Notes: generated by a model not told the origin, from the letters alone. Numbered from the stretch's first letter, positions 8,597 to 16,980 are shown. The stretch is 58,601 nt of DNA from JALYUA01 sp038229875 (GCA_038229875.1 JBBROA010000007.1:1-58601), one strand, 5' to 3'. Numbers and translations are program-made.

Positions 8597-9280
8597 ATGC
8601 CCCCAATTCAGGTCCGGTCTCCCGGCGACGTGCGGGAGGAGTCCGCGCGGCGCGAGATGGTGGACCGCTTCGTCGCGCCCCGCGGGGTGGACGACCCGCG
8701 GGTGCTCGCGGCGATGCGGGAAGTTCCCCGTCACCTCTTCGTGCCCGAGCCGCTGCGGGGGAAGGCCTACGGCGATCACTCCCTTCCGATCGGGTACGGG
8801 CAGACGATCTCGCAGCCGTACGTCGTCGGCCTCATGACGTGCCGCCTCGCGGTCGAGCCCGGCCACAAGGTCCTCGAGATCGGGACCGGGTCCGGATACC
8901 AGACGGCCGTCCTCTCGCGCCTTGCCCGCACCGTGTATTCGCTCGAACGGCTGGACGAGCTCGCGCGGCGGTCCTCCGCGCTTCTTCGCGAGCTCGGCTG
9001 CCAGAACGTCTCCGTGAAGGCGTTCGACGGGACGTACGGCTATCCCGCCGCCGCGCCGTACGACCGCATTCTCGTGACCGCCGGGGCGGACGAAGTGCCG
9101 GAGCCCCTGCTGGCGCAGCTTGCCGTCGGCGGACGCCTGGTCGTGCCGATCGGACCACCGGAGCGCCAGCGCATCCGCGTCGTGCGCCGGCGCAAGACCG
9201 ACTTCGCGCAGGAGGACGGCGAGGCCGTCGTCTTTGTGCCCCTCGTCGGGAAGTTCGGCCGCGCGGGAATCCCGGGTTGA
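8597..9280 (+). CDS. pcm: protein-L-isoaspartate O-methyltransferase
   Basis: 227 residues. Uses S-adenosylmethionine to methylate L-isoaspartyl residues and so starts repair of aged proteins. Substrate-binding DHSLPIGYGQTISQPYVVG lies near residues 55-75; the SAM motif VLEIGTGSGYQTAVLSRLA follows near 90-108; later RILVTAGADEVPEPLL matches the family. An in-frame ATG at 8588 adds three residues; I prefer 8597 because of the TAAAAT hexamer. Operon head for acylphosphatase and apt. Confidence 0.92.
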   Translation: MPPIQVRSPGDVREESARREMVDRFVAPRGVDDPRVLAAMREVPRHLFVPEPLRGKAYGDHSLPIGYGQTISQPYVVGLMTCRLAVEPGHKVLEIGTGSGYQTAVLSRLARTVYSLERLDELARRSSALLRELGCQNVSVKAFDGTYGYPAAAPYDRILVTAGADEVPEPLLAQLAVGGRLVVPIGPPERQRIRVVRRRKTDFAQEDGEAVVFVPLVGKFGRAGIPG

Positions 9281-9552
9281 CGGAGACCGCCCGCCGCGCC
9301 ATCGTCTCGGGCCGGGTCCAGCGAGTCGGCTTCCGGGACTTCGCGCGCCGCGCGGCGCAGAGCGTCGGTGTGCGCGGCTGGGTGCGCAATCTGCCGGACG
9401 GGACAGTCGAGACGGCGGTCGAAGGCGACGTCGACGCGGTCGCGCGTTACTTCGAGAAGTTGCGCCGCGGGCCCCTCGTGGGACGCGTCTCGAATATCGA
9501 CGAAGCGGAGCTTCCCGCGCAGGGGTTCCAGGGTTTCGAGGTCCGCCCGTGA
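9277..9552 (+). CDS. acyP: acylphosphatase
   Basis: 91 residues, the family length. Hydrolyses acyl phosphates. The phosphate-binding Arg is in SGRVQRVGFRDFAR and the catalytic Asn in GWVRNLPDGTVE; EGDVDAVARYFEKLRRGP and the final GFEVRP complete the fold. The TTG start overlaps the pcm stop (TTGA) and the stop overlaps the apt start (GTGA), so all three genes are translationally coupled. Confidence 0.92.
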   Translation: MTETARRAIVSGRVQRVGFRDFARRAAQSVGVRGWVRNLPDGTVETAVEGDVDAVARYFEKLRRGPLVGRVSNIDEAELPAQGFQGFEVRP

Positions 9553-10082
9553 CGGCTTCGCCGGCGCATCCGGATCTTCGCGCGCTCGTGCGCGACGTGC
9601 CGGACTTTCCTTCGCCCGGGATCCTTTTCCGCGACATCACGCCGCTCCTCGCCTCGCCCGAAGCGTTCGCGCGCGCGATCGCGGAGATGGCGGCGCCGTG
9701 GAAGGCGTCACCGCCCGCGAAGATCCTCGGAATCGAGGCGCGCGGGTTCATGTTCGGCGCCGCACTGGCCCGCGAGCTGTCAGTCGGATTCGTCCCGGTG
9801 CGGAAGACCGGCAAGCTGCCCCGGGAAACCGTCCGGGCGAGCTACGGGCTCGAATACGGCATTGACACGCTCGAGATCCACCGCGACGCCTGTTCCGAGG
9901 GGGAGCGGGTGCTGGTCGTCGACGACGTGCTCGCGACCGGCGGCACCGCGGAGGCGGCCTGCCGGCTCGCGGAGTCGCTCGGGGCGGAGATTCTCGGGAT
10001 CTCGGTCTTCATCGAACTCGCCGCGCTGGGCGGCCGAGCGCGGGTCGAGCCCCGGCCGGTCCGATCGGTGCTGGTATTATGA
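9549..10082 (+). CDS. apt: adenine phosphoribosyltransferase
   Basis: 177 residues. Makes AMP from adenine and PRPP in purine salvage. The N-terminal VRDVPDFPSPGILFRDITPL is the family signature; the adenine loop region is ILGIEARGFMFGAALA, and the PRPP motif VLVVDDVLATGGT lies near residue 120. GTG start overlaps the acylphosphatase stop. Together with pcm it forms a damage-repair and salvage operon. Confidence 0.95.
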   Translation: MTASPAHPDLRALVRDVPDFPSPGILFRDITPLLASPEAFARAIAEMAAPWKASPPAKILGIEARGFMFGAALARELSVGFVPVRKTGKLPRETVRASYGLEYGIDTLEIHRDACSEGERVLVVDDVLATGGTAEAACRLAESLGAEILGISVFIELAALGGRARVEPRPVRSVLVL

Positions 10083-10118
10083 ACAATCGCACGAGCCCGC
10101 CGGTGATTGAACCCTGAC

Positions 10119-11798
10119 ATGGCCGCTGAAAAGATTCTCATCGTCGACGACGACGAGGACATTCTGCTCATCGTGCAGACGATCCTCGCCTCGGCGGGGT
10201 ACTCGGCGATGACGGCGCACAATGGCCGCGAAGGCGTCGATATGGCGCTCGAGCTCCGTCCCGACCTGATCCTCCTCGACGTGATGATGCCGGAGCTCTC
10301 GGGCTGGGAGGTCTGCACCACACTGAAGAACGCCCCGGAAACGCGGCAGATCCCGATCGCGATGCTCACGGTCAAGAGCGAGATCCGGGACCTGATCACG
10401 GGCATGCAGGTGGGCGCCGACGACTACATCACCAAGCCGTTCACGCGCCGCAAGCTCCTCTCGACCGTCCGCAAGCTGCTGGACGACCGCGGGGAGGAGG
10501 TGCCGGCGTACATCCCCTCCGAGAACGAAGAGGTCCGCTTCAAGAACCTCCTGTTCGACGGCGTGACGGAGCTGCCGACGGTTCCGATCATCATCGACGC
10601 CCTGCGCGACCGCCTTCTCGACAACCGGGACCTCGGCGTTCTGTTCATCGACGTCGAGCAGTACAGCCACATCGAGGAGACCTACGGCTGGGAAGTGTTC
10701 GACGCGCTTCTCCGCCATACCGGGAAGGCACTTCGGCGCATGCTCGGAACCGTTTTCGCGACCGAGGACTTCGTCGCCGTCAACCGCGCGGGAGGCTCGG
10801 ACTTCTACGTCTTCACGACCATGGAAACGGGAGAAGACGCCTTCTCGCGGCTCCAGCGCAAGGCGCGGCAGGTCGAGGAATCCCTGCGCGGCTCGCTCGA
10901 CGAAGCGTTCGGCTCCCGCATTCACAAGCGAATCGGCGTGTTCGTCGGTTACTCGGTCATCCACTCGAACCCGCAGATGCGCGTCGAGCGTCTGGTCTAT
11001 CGCGCGCTCCGTCAGGCGATCGCGATCGCGACGACGAAGGAAGAGGAGCGCCAGACGATGCTGCGCGAGACCTTCCAGGAGATCCTGCGCAAGCGCCGCA
11101 TCCGGACCGTGTATCAGCCGATCTTCGACCTGAACACGATGGAGCTCCACGGCCACGAGGCGCTCACCCGCGGGCCGGCGGAGACCGCGTTCGAGAGCCC
11201 CGAGCTCCTTTTCCAGTTCGCCGGAGACCACGAGGCAATCTGGGAGCTGGAGCAGCTCTGCATCGAGTCCTCGGCCGCGCACTACGTGGCCGCGCCCGGA
11301 GGTAACCTCTTCCTGAACGTGGAAGCCGACTCGATCACCGCGCTCACGACCCGCAAGGAGACCCTCGAGCCACTTCTGCGGCTGAAGCAGCGAGTCGTCA
11401 TCGAGGTCACCGAGCGCTCGGCGATCCGCGACATCCCCGTCTTCCGCGAGGCCCTCGCCGCGCTTCGCGACAAGGGGTTTCAGATCGCGATCGACGACGC
11501 GGGCTCCGGGTACGCCTCGCTCCAGTCGATCGCCGAGTTGCGTCCGAACTATCTGAAAGTGGCCAACACCCTGATCACGGGTCTCCACGCCGACACGATC
11601 AAGCGGGACGTTGTCGAAATGCTCGTCAACCTCGCCCGACGGATCGACGCGCTCTGTGTCGCCGAGGGAATCGAGACCCCGGAAGACCTCGAAGAGTGCC
11701 GGCGCCTCGGGATCCCGTACGGGCAGGGCTTCTACCTGGGCGTTCCGGAAGAGGTCCCGGCCACGGGACCCGCCCGGGACTTCGTCCGCGTCAAGTGA
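10119..11798 (+). CDS. response regulator with degenerate GGDEF and intact-looking EAL domain
   Basis: 559 residues in three parts. The receiver domain (about 1-120) has the acidic pocket DDDED, phospho-acceptor Asp54 in LILLDVMMPE and the KPF lysine. The middle domain (about 140-305) aligns with GGDEF but the active site reads RAGGSDF, so diguanylate cyclase activity is unlikely. The EAL domain (about 315-545) keeps HEALTR, LNVE, EVTE, IDDAGSGYASL, LKVA, AEGIE and GQGFYLG, so cyclic-di-GMP phosphodiesterase activity is plausible. The ATG at 10119 is preferred over an upstream TTG. No histidine kinase is adjacent. A TATTAT about 38 bases upstream could be its -10. Confidence 0.88.
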   Translation: MAAEKILIVDDDEDILLIVQTILASAGYSAMTAHNGREGVDMALELRPDLILLDVMMPELSGWEVCTTLKNAPETRQIPIAMLTVKSEIRDLITGMQVGADDYITKPFTRRKLLSTVRKLLDDRGEEVPAYIPSENEEVRFKNLLFDGVTELPTVPIIIDALRDRLLDNRDLGVLFIDVEQYSHIEETYGWEVFDALLRHTGKALRRMLGTVFATEDFVAVNRAGGSDFYVFTTMETGEDAFSRLQRKARQVEESLRGSLDEAFGSRIHKRIGVFVGYSVIHSNPQMRVERLVYRALRQAIAIATTKEEERQTMLRETFQEILRKRRIRTVYQPIFDLNTMELHGHEALTRGPAETAFESPELLFQFAGDHEAIWELEQLCIESSAAHYVAAPGGNLFLNVEADSITALTTRKETLEPLLRLKQRVVIEVTERSAIRDIPVFREALAALRDKGFQIAIDDAGSGYASLQSIAELRPNYLKVANTLITGLHADTIKRDVVEMLVNLARRIDALCVAEGIETPEDLEECRRLGIPYGQGFYLGVPEEVPATGPARDFVRVK

Positions 11799-11988
11799 GC
11801 GAACCGGAGACTGTCCCCTGGCGCGGCGCGGCGCCGGGCGGGGGATGGGTGGATAGGGGAATAGCTTCGTGAGCCGGGTTACACCGCCGCCTCCGCCCCC
11901 AGCCCCGCCCGGAGGCTCCGGGCCCGGCCGCCCTCCCCGCCCGATGGATGCGTCGGGCATCATCGCGGTGCGGACCGGATTTCTCCGA

Positions 11989-12708
11989 ATGTCCCGCCGC
12001 ATCCGAAAGGCGCCCAAGCGCGCCCGTCCCGCGTGGTCCCTCTCCCTGGCGCTCCTGGCGTTCGCCGCCGCGACGTTCGCGGGGGCCAGCTGGCATCGGC
12101 GCTCTCTCGACCGCGAATTCGCCGAAGCGGTGCGGAGAAACGCCGCCGTACCCGCCGACGTCAAGCGGCTGCGGCAGGAGCTGGCGGACTCGGAGGCAGA
12201 CGCGAAGACGCTCGGGTCGGAGCTCGACTCGCGGCTGAAGTACCTCGAGAGCGTCAAGAGCGAGGACTTCTTCATCGTGCTCGACGCCGCGAAGAAGCGC
12301 TTTCGGTTTCAGTATGGCGATCGCATCCTGCGCGAGGCGCCGGCGGAACCCGGGCCGACGAAGACCATCGACTCAGGAAAACGCCGCTGGACTTTTCCGC
12401 CGCTCTCCGGCGCGTTCTCGATCCGCGAGAAGCTTCAGGGCGCGGACTGGGCGCCGCCGGCCTGGGTGTACGTGATGAACCGCGAGCCCGTGCCGGATAC
12501 TCTGCCGCGCATCGAGAATGGGCTCGGCAAATACGTGATCGTGCTCGCGGGTGACGCCGTCATTCATTCGCCGCTGCCGGCGAACAGTCCGTTGAAAGGC
12601 GTCAAGCCGGGATCGTTTCTCGTCCCGGAGAAAGACCTCGCGGCGATCTGGAAGCGGGTCGGACCTCGCACGCGCGTATACGTTTTCCAGGACGAGGGCC
12701 GAAAGTGA
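11989..12708 (+). CDS. degenerate L,D-transpeptidase-like membrane protein
   Basis: 239 residues with one N-terminal membrane helix (SLSLALLAFAAATFAGA), a coiled-coil-like stretch (VKRLRQELADSEADAKTLG) and a YkuD-like C-terminal domain. Compared with the next gene, the catalytic SHGCVRLADKDL block is replaced by KPGSFLVPEKDL, so the nucleophile Cys is Ser and the motif His is Pro. It is probably non-catalytic, perhaps a partner or regulator of the next enzyme. The frame is open from about 11869, but that part is Pro/Gly-rich; ATG 11989 directly precedes a basic-hydrophobic leader. GTGA overlap with the next gene. Confidence 0.75.
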   Translation: MSRRIRKAPKRARPAWSLSLALLAFAAATFAGASWHRRSLDREFAEAVRRNAAVPADVKRLRQELADSEADAKTLGSELDSRLKYLESVKSEDFFIVLDAAKKRFRFQYGDRILREAPAEPGPTKTIDSGKRRWTFPPLSGAFSIREKLQGADWAPPAWVYVMNREPVPDTLPRIENGLGKYVIVLAGDAVIHSPLPANSPLKGVKPGSFLVPEKDLAAIWKRVGPRTRVYVFQDEGRK

Positions 12709-13652
12709 AGTTTCGACTCGGCTTTCTCGGCGCGTGGGCGCTGTTCGTGATCGCGATCGGGGCCTTCGCGTTCACCGTCGCGGCCGAGGTCGAGAACATC
12801 CGCGACGCGCGAAAGCTCGCCCGCCTCCACGAGATCGACGGGATGATCGCGGCGCGGATCGGCGGACGCTTCGAGGAGATGAAGAGCGCCGCGGAGGAGA
12901 GCGCCGCGCGGGTGACGGAGCTGCGTTCGAAGGTCGCGCGCACGCGGACGGAAGTCCGGCTCGACGAGTCTGCGGACAGTCCGCAAACGATCGTCATCTC
13001 GACCGCGGAGAACCGGCTCTGGGTGCGGCAGGGCGGGCAGACGGTGTTCCAGGCGATCTGCTCGACCGGCAAGGGGACGACCATGGTCGAAAAGGGGAAG
13101 ACGACGATTTTCGAGACACCGACCGGCCGTTTCAAAATCCGCTCGAAAGAGGAGAACCCGGTCTGGGTCCCGCCGGACTGGCACTTCGTCGAAGAGGCAC
13201 GCAAGAAGCGGGCGACACTGGTGCGGCTCGAGCCCGGTGAGGCGGTGGACGCAGCCACCGGCGCTCCGATCGCGAGCGATCCGTCTCGGGCGGGCGGAGT
13301 GTGGTCGTGGATCGAGGGCGGAGGCCGTCCCAAACGCAAGGTGCTGACGATACGGAACGGCTCCGTCGTCGAAGTCTCGCCGGACGGGTCCACCCGAGAG
13401 CTCCCTCCCGGCCAGGTCATTCAGGCAGGCAAGACCGTGGTGGTCCCTCCCGTCTCGACGAAGCAGCGGCGCTTCGACAAGGTGCTCGGGAAGTATCGCC
13501 TGAACCTCGGAGGCGGGTACGCGCTCCACGGGACCCTCGCCACGGACCAGCTCGGCCGCAGCGTGTCGCACGGCTGCGTCCGCCTCGCCGACAAGGACCT
13601 CGAGACCCTGTACGAGATGACGTCGGTCGGGGACCAGGTCATCATTTATTAG
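12705..13652 (+). CDS. L,D-transpeptidase (YkuD family)
   Basis: 315 residues, anchored by an N-terminal helix (LGFLGAWALFVIAIGAFAFT), with a helical stalk to about residue 80 and a YkuD domain after that. The catalytic signature reads HGTLATDQLGRSVSHGCVR near the C-terminus, with both His and the nucleophile Cys. Such enzymes form 3-3 peptidoglycan crosslinks or attach proteins to the wall. A 60-70 residue insertion (about 165-240) interrupts the domain. GTG start coupled to the degenerate paralogue, an arrangement suggesting the two products act together. Confidence 0.88.
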   Translation: MKFRLGFLGAWALFVIAIGAFAFTVAAEVENIRDARKLARLHEIDGMIAARIGGRFEEMKSAAEESAARVTELRSKVARTRTEVRLDESADSPQTIVISTAENRLWVRQGGQTVFQAICSTGKGTTMVEKGKTTIFETPTGRFKIRSKEENPVWVPPDWHFVEEARKKRATLVRLEPGEAVDAATGAPIASDPSRAGGVWSWIEGGGRPKRKVLTIRNGSVVEVSPDGSTRELPPGQVIQAGKTVVVPPVSTKQRRFDKVLGKYRLNLGGGYALHGTLATDQLGRSVSHGCVRLADKDLETLYEMTSVGDQVIIY

Positions 13653-13737
13653 GAGTTTCGGGCCTTCCGGCGGTTGACAACCTCGAGCGGGAGACCACAT
13701 ACGGCGGAAAACGACCGCGACAAACAGGCCGTTTTCC

Positions 13738-13766
13738 TTGACCTTTTCAGCCCATTTTTGTAGAAT
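13738..13766 (+). promoter_or_regulatory. sigma70-type promoter of the M15-like peptidase gene
   Basis: TTGACC, a 17-base spacer and TAGAAT, a near-consensus vegetative promoter. The predicted transcript start is about 13773, only a few bases before the TTG at 13776, so the message would be leaderless or nearly so. Confidence 0.6.
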
Positions 13767-13775
13767 CCTCGTTCC

Positions 13776-14639
13776 TTGCCTAACAGACTCCGTATCGTCG
13801 CTTCGGCGGGGCTTTTCTTCATTCTCCTGGGACGCCTCGCCGGGACCCCCTCTGGATTTGCGCCGCTTTCGACGCTGATCGGGACGTCGGGGAAACTGCG
13901 CGCGGTCTTCACCCTGCCGGGCGAAGTCCCGGTTTCGGAAATCCCCGCGCAGCCCCGGGCGCCGGGCGTTTACGCCATGGATGCGATCGGCGCCGCGGGC
14001 GCCGCTCTGCGCTGGATCGTGCTCACCCCGTTCTCCGCGAAGGTCAACGGGAAGATCGGACCCTATCGGATCGGCAACTGGCCCTTCGAGAACCGGACGA
14101 GCGGAGATCCCGCGTACGCGAGCCCGCGCGGCTTCGTGCAGGTCACTCCCCAGAACTTCGGCCTGCGGGTCTCGGAGCACTTCGCGCTGGGGCAGTTCAT
14201 CACCAAGAACCAGCCGAACGTGTGGCCCAAGTACGTGGTCCTCCAGTCGAGGCTCCTCGACAAGCTGGAGCTCACGATCGCCGAGCTGAACCGCGAGGGC
14301 TATCGAGTCAAGAGCCTCTTCGTCATGAGCGGCTTTCGCACCCCCGACTACAACGAAGAGGGTGTCGGCGGGGGCGGGCGGTCGGCGGTCTCACGCCACC
14401 AGTACGGCGACGCCGCCGACGTGTACCCCGACGACCTCTCTCGCGGCCGGATGAACGACTTGAACCGGGACGGGCGCGTCGATCTCAAGGACGCGCACAT
14501 CCTGGCGCACGCCGCGGAGATGGTCGAGCTGTCGCACCCGGAGCTGGCCGGCGGCATCGGAATCTACCCGGCGACCTCCGCGCACGGCCCGTTCGTCCAC
14601 ATCGACGCCCGCGGCAAGCGAGCGCGCTGGGGCGGGTAA
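13776..14639 (+). CDS. secreted M15-type peptidase (DUF882/VanY-like)
   Basis: 287 residues with an N-terminal hydrophobic leader (IVASAGLFFILLGRLAG). The C-terminal domain has the zinc-peptidase pattern of the M15 group: SGFRTPDYN, SRHQYGDAADVY with His and Asp ligands, and GPFVHIDARG with the second His. Between them, DLNRDGRVDLKDAHIL is an EF-hand/dockerin-like calcium loop. Likely trims peptidoglycan peptides outside the inner membrane, which fits the two L,D-transpeptidase-like genes upstream. The TTG start is set by the leader peptide and the promoter; no Shine-Dalgarno sequence. Confidence 0.8.
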   Translation: MPNRLRIVASAGLFFILLGRLAGTPSGFAPLSTLIGTSGKLRAVFTLPGEVPVSEIPAQPRAPGVYAMDAIGAAGAALRWIVLTPFSAKVNGKIGPYRIGNWPFENRTSGDPAYASPRGFVQVTPQNFGLRVSEHFALGQFITKNQPNVWPKYVVLQSRLLDKLELTIAELNREGYRVKSLFVMSGFRTPDYNEEGVGGGGRSAVSRHQYGDAADVYPDDLSRGRMNDLNRDGRVDLKDAHILAHAAEMVELSHPELAGGIGIYPATSAHGPFVHIDARGKRARWGG

Positions 14640-14727
14640 CCAGCTCTCCGTCTCACCCCGGTTGCGGTCGTAACCGATTCCATCCGAAGACGACCCTGAG
14701 ACGCCGCTCTACGACTCCACGTCTTCT

Positions 14728-15420
14728 TCACCGATCGAAACTCGCGACGAACTCCGCGATAACCTGCGCCGCAGCCTCCGGCGACTGCTGCAGGACGAGG
14801 TGCGGGGCGTCGAGGGTCACAAGACGGAAGCTCGAAGCGGATCGCTGAATCAGTGCCGCAGACTTCCGGCGGACCCAGGGGTCACGACGAGCCGCAACGT
14901 ACAGAATCGGTGCGGCGATCTCCCTCAACATGTCGACGACGTCCAGATCGAGCACTCCGCGAAGCCGCCGAGCCAGGACCTCACGAGACACGCATCCGAC
15001 CGCCTCTTTGACCTCCGCCGCGACAGGCCCCGCTCGTCCCTTCAACCCGAGCAGCGCGGCCGCCTGTAGGACCCACGGAAGTCTGAACAGCAGAGTGATC
15101 GGAACGAAACGGCTGGCTCGGGCGACGAGCCACGGGACGGGTCTCCTGGCGAATGAGGCCGCAAGCACAACGCCGGCGAGTCCTTTGGGACGAGCGGCGG
15201 CAGCCGCAATCGCGAGCGGACCCGAGTAAGACTCCGCCACCAGAACGAAACGCTCCTCCTGCGGAAGCGCCGATTGAACGATCGGCAGAAGCTTCGAATA
15301 CTCCGAGCATGACGCCGGGTACGCCACGACGGTGGCCGGCAATGTTCTCGGAAGGACCGAAACCAGCCGGCGGAACAGCCGCCCGGTTCCGTCGAGCCCC
15401 GGCAGGAGAACAAGCCGCAA
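14728..15420 (-). CDS. alpha/beta hydrolase
   Basis: 230 residues. LLPGLDGTGRLFRRL forms the oxyanion region, AESYSGPLA holds the nucleophile Ser (near residue 65), RRDPWV the acid and DAPHLVLQ the His. Substrate unknown. TTG start at 15420; an upstream ATG is absent. It follows the DUF2834 gene by about 40 bases on the same strand and is probably cotranscribed with it. Confidence 0.8.
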   Translation of the reverse strand: MRLVLLPGLDGTGRLFRRLVSVLPRTLPATVVAYPASCSEYSKLLPIVQSALPQEERFVLVAESYSGPLAIAAAAARPKGLAGVVLAASFARRPVPWLVARASRFVPITLLFRLPWVLQAAALLGLKGRAGPVAAEVKEAVGCVSREVLARRLRGVLDLDVVDMLREIAAPILYVAARRDPWVRRKSAALIQRSASSFRLVTLDAPHLVLQQSPEAAAQVIAEFVASFDR

Positions 15421-15463
15421 GTGTCGGCTCAGCCTTCTGCCTTTTCTCTCTGGCCCATGACCG

Positions 15464-15784
15464 CTACGTGCGGGCGAGTGCGCCTTCGCGCCAGTAGAGG
15501 AAGAGCGGCAGGCCGCAGGAAACCCCGACCAGGAAGACCAGAGCGATCGGCAGCCAGAGGTGCGGGATCCCGAGCCGTCGCCCTTCCGCGAGGATGAGCA
15601 CGCAGACGACCGCCGCGGTCAGGATGATGTCGACGGCAAATGCGCCCGCGACCTTGTTCGCGAAGAGCTCCCGGAAGAACAGGGGAACGTCTATGCCGTT
15701 GGCGGCGAGCCACGGAAGGAACTGCGAGTAGGGGAGCACTGCGCCGAGCACGCAGAGGACGAGGTAAAGCGGACGCAACCTCAC
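15464..15784 (-). CDS. DUF2834 membrane protein
   Basis: 106 residues with three hydrophobic segments (LYLVLCVLGAVLP; VDIILTAAVVCVLILA; WLPIALVFLVGVSCGLPLF). The words LPYSQFLPWLAANG and FFRELFANKVAG are typical of DUF2834, a family of unknown function. GTG start; a TAGTTC hexamer lies six bases upstream (15791-15796), an imperfect version of the leaderless pattern seen elsewhere in the window. Confidence 0.8.
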   Translation of the reverse strand: MRLRPLYLVLCVLGAVLPYSQFLPWLAANGIDVPLFFRELFANKVAGAFAVDIILTAAVVCVLILAEGRRLGIPHLWLPIALVFLVGVSCGLPLFLYWREGALART

Positions 15785-15824
15785 AGGGGCGAACTATGGC
15801 GCAGAACCGGCGCCTCCGCGCGAT

Positions 15825-15830
15825 TAGAAT
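15825..15830 (+). promoter_or_regulatory. -10 hexamer TAGAAT for DinB-family gene
   Basis: TAGAAT followed by a leader of about 30 bases containing GCAGGAG before the ATG at 15868. No clear -35. Confidence 0.4.
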
Positions 15831-15867
15831 TCTTAATTCGGAGCGTCGCCGCGTTGCAGGAGTCTGA

Positions 15868-16368
15868 ATGGACAGCGCTTGGAAAACCGTCCTCTGGCCG
15901 CAATTCGGGGCGGCGATCGACATGCTCGAGAACGCGATTGACGCCTGCCCCGACGCGCTCTGGAGCGACCCTTCCCGCAATCCCGAGTTCTGGTACGTCG
16001 CCTTTCATGCGCTCTTTTTCCTGGATTTCTATCTGGCTGAGTCTCCGGCCGGCTTCGCTCCGCCGCGTCCCTTCACCATCTCCGAGCCCGACCCGGTCGG
16101 AGCGGTCCCCGAGCGTCCGTACACCCGGGAAGAAATCCGAACGTTTCTTCAGCACGGCCGCGCGAAGGGTCGGAACGCGATCGGCGGGCTGTCCGATGCG
16201 CGCGCGGATGAGCTCAGCCCCTTCCTGAACGGACACCTGACGGTGCTCGAGCTCTTCCTCTACAACATGCGGCACGTGCAGCACCATGCGGCGCAGCTAA
16301 ATCTGATCCTGCGCCAGAACACCGACTCGGCCCCTGGATGGGTGCGGCGGGCGGGGGAGAGGCGATGA
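15868..16368 (+). CDS. DinB family protein
   Basis: 166 residues with the four-helix layout of the DinB/YfiT superfamily. Candidate metal-ligand histidines are in AFHALFFLDFYL (about residue 50) and MRHVQHHAAQLNLILR (about 140-150). Members act in thiol-dependent transfer or stress functions; the substrate here is unknown. Good ribosome binding site (GCAGGAG). ATGA overlap with the following MmcQ/YjbR gene. Confidence 0.82.
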   Translation: MDSAWKTVLWPQFGAAIDMLENAIDACPDALWSDPSRNPEFWYVAFHALFFLDFYLAESPAGFAPPRPFTISEPDPVGAVPERPYTREEIRTFLQHGRAKGRNAIGGLSDARADELSPFLNGHLTVLELFLYNMRHVQHHAAQLNLILRQNTDSAPGWVRRAGERR

Positions 16369-16706
16369 CGGCAGACCAGTTCCGCAGAGTTGCTTTGAGC
16401 TTTCCGGAGGCGACCGAGGGCGCTCACATGGGACACCCGGATTTCCGCGTCGGCGGAAAGATCTTCGCAACGCTCTCGCCCGAACCCGGGTGGGCGATGG
16501 TGAAGCTGCTGCCCGAAGAACAGGAAGCGTTCGTCCAGGCCGCGCCAAAAGTGTTCTCCCCGGTGAACGGCGCCTGGGGCCGGCAGGGAGCGACGCGCGT
16601 GCACCTCGCTTCCGCCACGAAGGACGTCGCGCGGGACGCCTTGGCGGCGGCGTGGAAGGCCCGCGCGCCGAAGAGCGTCCTGAAGAAGTCTCAACCCGCG
16701 ACGTAA
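16365..16706 (+). CDS. MmcQ/YjbR family protein
   Basis: 113 residues. LSFPEATEGAHMGHPDFRVG and KIFATLSPEPGWAMVKL are the family's N-terminal words; the C-terminal segment carries the LAAAWKARAPKSVL helix. These small proteins are annotated as possible DNA-binding (CyaY-like fold) with unproven function. The ATG overlaps the DinB stop (ATGA). DinB and MmcQ proteins are frequent neighbours in other genomes. Confidence 0.85.
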   Translation: MTADQFRRVALSFPEATEGAHMGHPDFRVGGKIFATLSPEPGWAMVKLLPEEQEAFVQAAPKVFSPVNGAWGRQGATRVHLASATKDVARDALAAAWKARAPKSVLKKSQPAT

Positions 16707-16719
16707 ACCGCCACCCGGA

Positions 16720-16725
16720 TAGAAT
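16720..16725 (+). promoter_or_regulatory. -10 hexamer TAGAAT for tRNA-Arg
   Basis: TAGAAT lies 12 bases upstream of the tRNA 5' end, giving a transcript start a few bases before the mature end. -35 not recognisable. Confidence 0.4.
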
Positions 16726-16737
16726 TCCGCTCCTCAC

Positions 16738-16811
16738 GGGGCCGTAGCTCAGGTGGATAGAGCAAAAGTTTCCTAAACTTTAGGTCGGCGGTTCGAGTCC
16801 GCCCGGCCCCA
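16738..16811 (+). tRNA. tRNA-Arg (anticodon CCU)
   Basis: Cloverleaf visible: acceptor GGGGCCG/CGGCCCC with discriminator A, D-arm GCTC-AGGTGGATA-GAGC, anticodon stem AAAGT/ACTTT with loop TTCCTAA (anticodon CCU, reading AGG), T-arm GGCGG-TTCGAGT-CCGCC. The 3' CCA is not encoded. A short T-run (CTTTTTG) follows at once and may aid termination. Confidence 0.95.
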
Positions 16812-16980
16812 CTTTTTGAATCGAATGACTTGCGTCACCCTGCTCTCTCCGCCCCAGCCCTGTGTCCCGTCACGCTAGAGCTGAGTCCTCCGCGCGACCT
16901 GAAGCGACCCGGGACTCGAACGAAGAAAGTGCAGTCCGCTGCCGTAGGAGAGCGATAAAATCGACGGTAAGGGGCGAAAA

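Noticed and set aside
13674..13702. TTGACA downstream of the L,D-transpeptidase gene as a second promoter
   Set aside because: No -10-like hexamer at 16-18 bases (ACATAC only); the TTGACC/TAGAAT pair at 13738 is far better.
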